From an uncultured Oscillospiraceae bacterium (lineage in GTDB: Bacteria > Bacillota > Clostridia > Oscillospirales > Oscillospiraceae): a DNA stretch of 12,809 nt. This document shows, piece by piece, positions 6,411 through 11,554 of the stretch. The position numbers and the translations under genes were made by a program. The notes beneath the pieces were generated by a model. It was not told where the DNA came from, ran no database searches, and saw only the letters and a program-made list of their open reading frames with translations. How positions within the stretch are numbered: the first letter of the stretch is position 1; every line of letters starts with the position of its first letter. Location: positions 1-12,809 of the forward strand of contig CAKTUT010000035.1 of assembly GCA_934621665.1 (NCBI GenBank). The letters run 5' to 3'.

Positions 6411-7088
6411 ATGCAGGAAGTATCTTTGCCCGCGGTGTGGGACGCGCTGTTGCATGAAGAGACAGAAAAGCCGTATTTTGCGGCGCTGATGCAGCGCGTG
6501 GACGCAGCGTATGAGGCGGGGACGGTGTATCCGCCAAAAGCGGAACTGTTTGAAGCGTTCCGGTTGACGCCGCCGGAACGGGTGCGGGTGGTAATTTTGG
6601 GGCAGGATCCGTATCACGAGCCGGGACAGGCACACGGACTGGCATTTTCGGTAAAGGACGGCGTGCGTCTGCCGCCGTCGCTTCAGAATATCAGCAAGGA
6701 ATTGCAGTCTGACCTTGGTACAGCGCCGCTTACAACCGGATGCCTAAGTCCGTGGGCGGAGCAGGGCGTGTTTCTGCTGAACTCAGTGCTGAGTGTGGAG
6801 ACCGGAAAGGCGAACAGCCACAAGGACTTTGGCTGGCAGACGTTTACGGACGCGGTCGTTGCATCGCTCTGCGCGCTGCCGCAGCCGGTGGCGTTTGTGC
6901 TTTGGGGCGCGCAGGCACAAAAAAAGGCCGCCGTGGCGGTGGCCTCTGCCTATCCAAGATTGGTGCTGCAAGCGCCGCACCCGAGTCCTCTCAGCGCCTA
7001 CCGCGGCTTTTTCGGCAGCCGTCCGTTTTCAAAGATCAATGCGTTTTTAAAGGAGCACGGCGAAGCGGAGATTCGGTGGCAGGTGTAG
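6411..7088 (+). CDS. ung: Uracil-DNA glycosylase, family 1
   Basis: This enzyme excises uracil from DNA as the first step of base-excision repair. The protein is 225 residues, the normal family length. Motif A is GQDPYH at 64-69 with catalytic Asp66. The uracil-contacting Asn lies in FLLNSVL (N124). The His loop HPSPLSAYRGFFG begins at H190. The frame is open upstream, but the ATG at 6411 with AGGAGG 8 nt before it is the clear start. It is monocistronic, with its own promoter between the tatD terminator and the coding start, and converges on the tail-fibre-like gene. Confidence 0.97.
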   Translation: MQEVSLPAVWDALLHEETEKPYFAALMQRVDAAYEAGTVYPPKAELFEAFRLTPPERVRVVILGQDPYHEPGQAHGLAFSVKDGVRLPPSLQNISKELQSDLGTAPLTTGCLSPWAEQGVFLLNSVLSVETGKANSHKDFGWQTFTDAVVASLCALPQPVAFVLWGAQAQKKAAVAVASAYPRLVLQAPHPSPLSAYRGFFGSRPFSKINAFLKEHGEAEIRWQV

Positions 7089-7192
7089 CCTTGCGGCGCG
7101 CGATTGACATCGTGGTATGCCTCCGGCGCTAACTTGCGAGGACGAGGCGCAACAGAAAAAGTAGATCTGCGAAGCAATCCATCGGAGATCAT

Positions 7193-7228
7193 AAAAAACG
7201 GGAGGAAATCCGCTTCGGAATTTCCTCC
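7193..7228 (-). terminator. Intrinsic terminator of the tail-fibre-like gene (possibly bidirectional)
   Basis: A 9-bp stem GGAGGAAAT/ATTTCCTCC (7201-7209 with 7220-7228) is topped by CCG-CTT-CGG. On the minus strand it is followed by CG and six T (7198-7193), 8 nt past the stop of the tail-fibre-like gene. On the plus strand only TGTTTCT follows, so it may weakly stop ung transcripts too. Confidence 0.82.
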
Positions 7229-7236
7229 TGTTTCTA

Positions 7237-8211
7237 TTACAGCACAGCCGCGCAGTAATCATGCACCTGCGCGCCCACGCCCGTCAGCGCGAATTTCAGC
7301 TGTAACGGCGTATTTGTTTTTTCCCCGCCGAACGGAATCTCATAGACAGCCATGGTACAGGTCGCGCCGGTATGCGTTTTGCTCTGCTTTACGGTTGGAG
7401 CAGCGGGTGCGGCAAACGCGGCAGAACCGAGCTTATACGTCAGCACCGGCGCGCTGCCTGAATAGCGCACGCCAAGGCGCAGCGCGCTGCCGGTGACGTT
7501 TCTCGCGGCAGTTGTCACCGTGCCGCTGGTGTAAAGCGTCTCGACTGCGGCAACGGTTACATCGCGCAGCTGAATGTTTGCAGCTGTTGAGCCGCCCGAG
7601 ACGGTGCAGCGCAGCTCCGCACGGATATTCGGATCAAGATTTGCGCTGATGGAAACGGTCTTTGCCGTGGCGTTTGTGCCGACGTACTCGTATGTGACGG
7701 GCGTGGATTGGCCAAGCAGCTTGCCGTTTTGACAGATCGAGAACGAGAGCGCCGCGCCGCCCGACCAGTAATCAAACGAAATGCTCTGCACTGCGGCAAA
7801 GCCGCCTGCGTCCAGATAGCCGATGGTCTTGGTTTCGCCGTTTTTTGTCACGCCGAAGTTGCTGTTTCCGCCAAAGGCGGACGTGATAGTGACACTTTTG
7901 CCCGAGGATAGCACGCACGGACCGCCGATGCACAGAAGCTTTTCATAGCTGGCAATGCCGCTCAGATCCTTGAATGTGTCCAGCAGCACATTCTCTGCAT
8001 ACGACGTGTCCGCGCCCGCGTGCGCCTGGTGCAGCATCATGTTTGCCTGATTGAACTGTGCACCCTGCGCATAGCGCAGCGCGCGAACGGCGGCGGTCTG
8101 GCGGGCGGCCAGCGCTGCGTCCAGCAGCGTGAAGTTTTCATTTACCTGATCAAGATCGACAAAGTCCTCCGGCGCCCATGTGTAGAGATTGAAATGTTCC
8201 GTTTTGGTCAT
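7237..8211 (-). CDS. Orphan phage tail-fibre/adhesin-like protein
   Basis: A 324-residue protein. Its N-terminus, MTKTEHFNLYTWAPEDFVDLDQVNENFTLLDAALAA, resembles the base-plate-proximal start of clostridial phage tail fibres (H-x-L-x-x-W-x-P-x-D, then N-x-x-x-x-L-D-A-A). Residues 85-324 are rich in Thr, Ser, Val, Ala and Gly and look like repeated beta-sandwich or carbohydrate-binding segments. No signal peptide, LPxTG or membrane segment is present. The ATG at 8211 has a perfect AAGGAGGT 6 nt upstream; the open frame above it is antisense to the SDR gene. No other phage structural gene is nearby. It could be a domesticated receptor-binding protein; the role is inferred only from resemblance. 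Confidence 0.65.
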   Translation of the reverse strand: MTKTEHFNLYTWAPEDFVDLDQVNENFTLLDAALAARQTAAVRALRYAQGAQFNQANMMLHQAHAGADTSYAENVLLDTFKDLSGIASYEKLLCIGGPCVLSSGKSVTITSAFGGNSNFGVTKNGETKTIGYLDAGGFAAVQSISFDYWSGGAALSFSICQNGKLLGQSTPVTYEYVGTNATAKTVSISANLDPNIRAELRCTVSGGSTAANIQLRDVTVAAVETLYTSGTVTTAARNVTGSALRLGVRYSGSAPVLTYKLGSAAFAAPAAPTVKQSKTHTGATCTMAVYEIPFGGEKTNTPLQLKFALTGVGAQVHDYCAAVL

Positions 8212-8218
8212 AAAAATA

Positions 8219-8311
8219 CCTCCTTTTTTGTTGGAAGAACGTTTTGCACGGAAAGCTGACGCAAATGCGGCGCTTTTCCGGCAATTCTCTTCATAAATAC
8301 AAAAAAGGAGG
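8219..8311 (-). promoter_or_regulatory. Inverted repeat able to mask the Shine-Dalgarno of the tail-fibre-like gene
   Basis: A perfect 13-bp inverted repeat: ACAAAAAAGGAGG at 8231-8219 on the minus strand is the ribosome site of the gene at 8211. Its exact complement CCTCCTTTTTTGT (8311-8299) lies 67 nt upstream. If both are in one transcript, the pair would bury the whole Shine-Dalgarno. Alternatively the repeats could flank an invertible segment. The repeat is seen directly; both functions are inference. Confidence 0.55.
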
Positions 8312-8317
8312 CGCTTT

Positions 8318-8337
8318 GTTGCCGCAAAAGCGGCAAC
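8318..8337 (-). terminator. Hairpin just after the SDR gene
   Basis: A perfect 8-bp stem GTTGCCGC/GCGGCAAC with a 4-nt loop stands 23 nt past the SDR stop. On the minus strand the T6 run is 12 nt further on (8306-8301), farther than in a classic terminator, and coincides with the CCTCCTTTTTTGT arm of the inverted repeat. Termination may be partial, allowing read-through into the tail-fibre-like gene. Confidence 0.5.
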
Positions 8338-8360
8338 CGCGCATGATTTTGTACGGCGGC

Positions 8361-9062
8361 TCAGGTAATCACAAAGCCGCCGTTTACGCCCAGCACCTGT
8401 CCGGTGATAAATTCCGCGTCTGTCAGCTGCACCACGGTCTGCGCCACGTCCTCGGGCGAGCCGAGCCGCTCCAGCGGCGTTTGCAGCTGCAGCTCCTCCA
8501 TCACCTCCGGCGCGACTGACGCGCACATATCCGTCTGAATCACGCCCGGTGCGACGGCGTTTACGCGGATGCCGCTTGGACCAAGCTCCTGTGCCAGCGC
8601 CTTGGTATAGGCCAGAAGCGCGCCCTTGGTGGCCGAGTAGCCCACCTCGCACGATGCGCCTACCTGTCCCCACATGGACGAGATGTTGATAATTGCGCCC
8701 GCCTGCTTTTGCAGCAGGAACGGCAGCGCCGCGCGCGTGCAGTAGAACGCGCCGTCTACGTTGACGGCGAACAGCCGCCGCCACTCGGCGGGCGTAATCT
8801 GCGAGACAAGGCCATAGTGGCAGATACCGGCGTTGTTGACGAGAATGTCGCACGCGCCGATCTGCGCAAACGCGTCCAATACCGCCTGCTCGTCGGCGAC
8901 GTCGCAGCGGATGGCTCCTGCGCCTGTCTCACGGGAGACGGTCTGCGCCGCCTCGTCCGATTTTTCATATAGAAACCACACGCGCTCACCGCGTGCGGCA
9001 AATGCGCGGACGATGGCCGCACCGATTCCCCGGCTGCCGCCGGTGACAATGACTGTTTTCAT
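8361..9062 (-). CDS. SDR oxidoreductase, probably EF-P 5-aminopentanone reductase (YmfI-like)
   Basis: A 233-residue classical short-chain dehydrogenase/reductase. It shows TGGSRGIG (7-14, Rossmann NAD(P)-binding), NNAG (76-79), N102, S129, and the catalytic pair Y142/K146 in YSATK. The C-terminus GQVLGVNGGFVI is typical of FabG-like proteins. The block SSMWGQVGASCEVGYSATK resembles the Firmicutes YmfI group, which reduces the 5-aminopentanone adduct on elongation factor P; FabG (3-oxoacyl-ACP reductase) is the alternative. No fatty-acid synthesis genes are adjacent, which favours YmfI. I start at 9062 (MKTVIVTGG) with GGAG 6 nt upstream; the ATG at 9074 lacks a ribosome site. It follows the yabR terminator, so it needs its own promoter, which I could not place. 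Confidence 0.85.
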   Translation of the reverse strand: MKTVIVTGGSRGIGAAIVRAFAARGERVWFLYEKSDEAAQTVSRETGAGAIRCDVADEQAVLDAFAQIGACDILVNNAGICHYGLVSQITPAEWRRLFAVNVDGAFYCTRAALPFLLQKQAGAIINISSMWGQVGASCEVGYSATKGALLAYTKALAQELGPSGIRVNAVAPGVIQTDMCASVAPEVMEELQLQTPLERLGSPEDVAQTVVQLTDAEFITGQVLGVNGGFVIT

Positions 9063-9089
9063 AGACTGCTCCATTTCACTGCTCGTATT

Positions 9090-9122
9090 AAAAACGCTCC
9101 CTTTTCCCGCGGAAAAGGGAGC
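9090..9122 (-). terminator. Intrinsic terminator of the yabP-yabR cluster
   Basis: A perfect 12-bp stem GCTCCCTTTTCC/GGAAAAGGGAGC with a 3-nt loop (9096-9122) is followed on the minus strand by five T (9094-9090). It begins 6 nt after the yabR stop. Confidence 0.93.
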
Positions 9123-9128
9123 AATGCT

Positions 9129-9590
9129 TTATCGGCGACGGTTTTTCGTTTTCCGGTCGGAGTACTGCTTGAGCGAGGACATTTTGCTGTCAGACTCGGT
9201 CATAAACTGCTTGAGCATATCGTCAAACGATTTCTGCTGCGGCGCGGCGGGTGTATCGGGTGCGGGCGCACGGCGGCGGTCGGACGGTGCGCGGCCGGAC
9301 TGCGGCGCGCGGCGCTGGTCATTGGCCGGACGAGCCGGACGCTCAGACGGCTGCGGACGCGGCTGCGTGCGTTTGATTGACAGATTTGTTTTCCCGTTTT
9401 CGCGGCCAATAATCATAACGCGCACAGTGTCGCCCTCCGACAGATAGTCGTGGATGTCGTTTACAAATGTGTGCGCAACCTCAGAGATGTGAACCATGCC
9501 CGTGGTCTGATCCGGCAGCAGGACGAATGCACCGAACTTTGTCAGACTTTTGACCTTACCCTCAACAACTGCTCCGATTTCTAACTCCAT
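9129..9590 (-). CDS. yabR: S1 RNA-binding domain protein (YabR)
   Basis: A 153-residue protein with one S1/OB-fold RNA-binding domain at 1-75 (GAVVEGKVKSLTKFGAFVLL, GMVHISEV, VRVMIIGRENGKTNLSIKR). A basic, disordered Arg/Pro/Ala-rich linker follows. A short conserved C-terminal segment, SFDDMLKQFMTESDSKMSSL, ends in a very basic tail (KTKNRRR). It lies downstream of divIC exactly as yabR does in Bacillus subtilis. Related proteins (YugI/CvfD) associate with ribosomes or mRNA. The start has ACGGGGGAAT directly before ATG. The G5 is only 3 nt away, and a second ACGGGGGAA lies 11 nt further upstream, an unusual duplicated ribosome site. Confidence 0.9.
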   Translation of the reverse strand: MELEIGAVVEGKVKSLTKFGAFVLLPDQTTGMVHISEVAHTFVNDIHDYLSEGDTVRVMIIGRENGKTNLSIKRTQPRPQPSERPARPANDQRRAPQSGRAPSDRRRAPAPDTPAAPQQKSFDDMLKQFMTESDSKMSSLKQYSDRKTKNRRR

Positions 9591-9668
9591 ATTCCCCCGT
9601 AGTTCCCCCGTTATGTTTGATTGCGGCGGCGCTGAAAATGCAGCGCTGCCTGCGCATATGTCCGCGGC

Positions 9669-9947
9669 CTATTTGCCGACGTCCTTAAAGATAATTTCAC
9701 CCTCTGCCACCATGCCGAGGTTTTCACGCGCGGCTGCCGCAACGCCCTCGTCGGTGCCCAGTGCGTCAATCGACTCCTGAAGCCGGCCATTTTCCTGCTC
9801 GGCGGAGGTGATGCTGCTGGTCAGTGTGGCGGCCTCTGCGTTCTTTTCCGTGATCTGCTTGCGCAGCGACACCAGGGTAACGGTAGCATACACCACCAGA
9901 ATCAGAATCACCAGCTTGACCAGCAGGGATGACCTGACAAATTTCAT
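9669..9947 (-). CDS. divIC: Septum formation initiator DivIC/FtsB family
   Basis: A small bitopic division protein of 92 residues. A short cytosolic start (MKFVRSSLLVK) precedes one membrane span (about 10-27, LVILILVVYATVTLVSL). A coiled coil follows (28-65, LRKQITEKNAEAATLTSS...). The family end motif is ARENLGMVAEGEIIF. DivIC pairs with FtsL to stabilise the divisome. AAAGGAG is 11 nt before the ATG. It sits between yabQ and yabR, the B. subtilis order. The upstream yabQ frame overlaps its first 60 codons or so. A vegetative-type promoter just ahead would let it be expressed outside sporulation. Confidence 0.92.
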   Translation of the reverse strand: MKFVRSSLLVKLVILILVVYATVTLVSLRKQITEKNAEAATLTSSITSAEQENGRLQESIDALGTDEGVAAAARENLGMVAEGEIIFKDVGK

Positions 9948-10434
9948 GCTGTGATGCGCTCCTTTCCAAATGCTGCCTGTGCGGCTTTCGCACCATCTTA
10001 CCGAACATTGTAAACCATTTTCGCGCGATTGAAAAGTATTTTTTGCAAAAAATTGCAGACTTTTTACAAAACCACCGAACCGGCGTCAAAATTATGTGCA
10101 CGCTGCGGGCAAAAAGCGCAAGCAGCGCCGCTTCTACGCGCAAAAATGCCGAAAATACCGGCAGCAGCAGACGGCTGAGCGTCAGAAAATACGCTGCTGC
10201 GCCCGCTGCAATGGCCGGCAGAAAGAACAGCCGGAAGCGTCCGTGTCCGGCATAGAGCCCCAGCAGCAAAAGCGCCGGCAGGGTGATAAGCGAAAACAGC
10301 ACGTCCGCCGCGCAGGTAAGGCGCGGCCATTGCCGCCGCACTGCGCGCAGAAGATCATAGATAAGCCCGAGCGCCGCGCCAAGCAGCGCCGACAGCGCCA
10401 GCTGCGCGCCCTGTAATCCAAGCGGCAGCTCCAT
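9766..10434 (-). CDS. yabQ: Spore cortex biosynthesis protein YabQ, abnormally long C-terminus
   Basis: A polytopic membrane protein required for cortex formation in sporulating Firmicutes. The start MELPLGLQGAQLALSALLGAALGLIYDLLR is typical of the family. Hydrophobic spans fall near 8-26, 44-63 and 68-97, with another near 100-117. A basic region (FCKKSAIFCKKYFSIARKW) normally closes YabQ. Here the frame continues: residues 163-222 are read from the divIC gene in another frame and look non-native (SDSGGVCYRYPG...). That suggests a lost stop codon or a sequence error near residue 150. The start overlaps the yabP stop by 1 nt (TGATG), indicating translational coupling. Confidence 0.88.
   Translation of the reverse strand: MELPLGLQGAQLALSALLGAALGLIYDLLRAVRRQWPRLTCAADVLFSLITLPALLLLGLYAGHGRFRLFFLPAIAAGAAAYFLTLSRLLLPVFSAFLRVEAALLALFARSVHIILTPVRWFCKKSAIFCKKYFSIARKWFTMFGKMVRKPHRQHLERSASQHEICQVIPAGQAGDSDSGGVCYRYPGVAAQADHGKERRGRHTDQQHHLRRAGKWPASGVD
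10007..10035 (-). promoter_or_regulatory. Internal vegetative promoter for divIC within yabQ
   Basis: Minus strand TTTTCA (10035-10030), a 17-nt spacer and TACAAT (10012-10007) lie 60 nt before the divIC start, inside the AT-rich 3' part of yabQ. It would give divIC and yabR expression during growth, independent of the sporulation promoter of yabP. The -10 has one mismatch and the -35 two. Confidence 0.6.
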
Positions 10435-10715
10435 CAGCCGAACAGCCGCGCGAAAAAGCCGCCTGCGGGCGCGGGCTCTTCATAGCTCAGGCTCTCTACC
10501 AGTCCGTCTACGCTGACCTGCCCGCCGTCAAGCGACAGCATTTGCAGGTGCAGCCCCGAGCCGTGTACCACCAGCGTCCCGCGCGTGGTGGCAAGGACAA
10601 TGGTGCTCTCGTCAAAGCTCTCCACCTCCAGCACGCCCGTCATGCTCAGACGGTTGCGCCCCTCCAGCGTCAGCCGGTGCGGCGCGTCCAGCTCCTGCGT
10701 CGGCAGGTTCTGCAT
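10434..10715 (-). CDS. yabP: Sporulation protein YabP
   Basis: A 93-residue YabP/YqfC family protein needed for sporulation. It is an all-beta domain: HRLTLEGRNRLSMTGVLEVESFDESTIVLATTRGTLVVHGSGLHLQMLSLDGGQVSVDGLVESLSY, then a short tail ending FFARLFG. The HRL-x-L-x-x-R-x-x-L-x-x-(T/S)GV-x-x-V-x-S-F pattern and the adjacent yabQ make the call firm. AAAGGGG lies 8 nt before the ATG. It begins the cluster; the HslR-like yabO that often precedes it elsewhere is absent. A sigma-E-type promoter is visible upstream, agreeing with mother-cell expression of its homologue. Confidence 0.93.
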   Translation of the reverse strand: MQNLPTQELDAPHRLTLEGRNRLSMTGVLEVESFDESTIVLATTRGTLVVHGSGLHLQMLSLDGGQVSVDGLVESLSYEEPAPAGGFFARLFG

Positions 10716-10748
10716 AGCGTCATCCCCTTTGCAAATCGTCTTTGTCCA

Positions 10749-10777
10749 TATCTATGTCCGCGCGGACAATAATATGC
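10749..10777 (-). promoter_or_regulatory. Putative sigma-E promoter of yabP-yabQ with central palindrome
   Basis: Minus strand GCATATT (10777-10771), a 14-nt spacer and CATAGATA (10756-10749) resemble the sigma-E mother-cell pattern (ATATT, about 14 nt, CATACAnT). It ends 33 nt before the yabP start. Most of the spacer is the perfect 12-nt palindrome GTCCGCGCGGAC (10756-10767), which may be chance or an operator. Confidence 0.55.
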
Positions 10778-10837
10778 CGCCGCAGGGCGGCAATGTGGGA
10801 CGAGTATCAAAGCGCGCTTTTTCAAAGACACGCACTT

Positions 10838-10864
10838 TGTAGGGGCGGACGACGCTGTCCGTCC
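10838..10864. repeat. Dispersed GC-rich palindromic repeat, copy 2
   Basis: TGTAGGGGCGGA (10838-10849) is identical to the 12-mer at 5325-5336. It is followed by an imperfect palindrome GGCGGAC-GACGCTG-TCCGTCC. The gap from yabP to 11072 otherwise holds the sigma-E-like promoter, a GCCGCC/GGCGGC hairpin (10776-10791) and, at its right end, the direct-repeat operator and promoter described separately. Confidence 0.6.
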
Positions 10865-10965
10865 AAAGCCTGCAATTACCACCGTGCTGTACTTCCGGCG
10901 GCTGACATATGAACAGTTTGTGCCTGAATGACACATTACAAATAGGACGTTTTTCACAGAAATTC

Positions 10966-10982
10966 TTAAGATGATTTTAAGA
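10966..10982 (+). promoter_or_regulatory. Direct-repeat operator, OmpR/PhoB-family type
   Basis: TTAAGA-TGATT-TTAAGA is two identical hexamers 11 nt apart (one helical turn), ending 11 nt before the -35 box of the promoter at 10994. This spacing and position are typical of OmpR-family response-regulator activator sites in Firmicutes. No two-component genes lie in the window, so the regulator is unknown. Confidence 0.55.
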
Positions 10983-10993
10983 TTTTGGATATA

Positions 10994-11022
10994 TTGACAA
11001 AATTGTAGTTTCCTGTTATTCT
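10994..11022 (+). promoter_or_regulatory. Promoter upstream of the amidase-like gene and lipoprotein
   Basis: TTGACA (10994-10999), a 17-nt spacer and TATTCT (11017-11022). The -35 is perfect and the -10 has two mismatches, consistent with an activator-dependent promoter served by the TTAAGA repeats just upstream. Confidence 0.72.
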
Positions 11023-11071
11023 GGCGACAGAGGGCAAATCGCCCCGATCGACAGGCCACAACAGACAATCT

Positions 11072-11554
11072 TTGTTTATTTACGAATATTTATTTGGCGA
11101 TGCTGGCATTAAGGTTCAAGTGAGTGCGTCAAAAAGCCAATCTTTTTTCGAGGAATTGGCTCGCGGGACATCACTTCGTTGCACGTTTAAAGTTTATAAA
11201 TCAGATGGAAGCATCGCCTACTCTGATCATACAATGATTCTTCTTGAATGTAATGCCAGTGGAATGTATGTATATCATGCGAACTGGGTGCCCAACAAGG
11301 TAACGATTTCTTTTATTGACTGGGATACGGTAAAAGATCGAATCGTTTCTGTTGATTATTTTATTTGCCCACATAACATCAGTGAGTGGATGCAATATAA
11401 TGATTCGTATCATAGAGGCATTTGTACCATTTGCAATAACAGTGTCTTTATGCCGCACTATTCAAGATACCCCGAGCCCGCCAATCGCTGTCATGATTGT
11501 GGATATATTGGTGATATGAGTGGAACTACAAGAACGGGTGAGCCTCTAGCGTGA
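11072..11554 (+). CDS. CHAP/NlpC-type amidase-like protein, probably 5'-truncated
   Basis: The 160-residue frame opens with TTG at 11072 and has no Shine-Dalgarno. It stays open upstream to 11009 without a usual start codon. The core AYSDHTMILLE, then YVYHANW, then the Trp-containing VTISFIDWDTVKDR, resembles the second half of clostridial CHAP/NlpC-like cysteine amidases (His53 and Asn71 as candidate triad members). The first residues, LFIYEYLFG, match the stretch that normally follows the nucleophilic Cys motif, so signal peptide and Cys are missing. A C-terminal knuckle has C118/C121 and C140/C143. Base composition is visibly more AT-rich than its neighbours. It overlaps the lipoprotein start by 4 nt. 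It is probably a remnant; an intact unknown protein is the alternative. Confidence 0.5.
   Translation: MFIYEYLFGDAGIKVQVSASKSQSFFEELARGTSLRCTFKVYKSDGSIAYSDHTMILLECNASGMYVYHANWVPNKVTISFIDWDTVKDRIVSVDYFICPHNISEWMQYNDSYHRGICTICNNSVFMPHYSRYPEPANRCHDCGYIGDMSGTTRTGEPLA

Noticed and set aside
7089..7192. TTGACA at 7104 after ung as a promoter
   Set aside because: No acceptable -10 at 16-18 nt and no plus-strand gene downstream before the convergent terminator.
8212..8853. Upstream extension of the tail-fibre-like frame to 538 codons
   Set aside because: The extension lies across the terminator-like hairpin and the inside of the SDR gene in another frame. The perfect AAGGAGGT before 8211 fixes the start.
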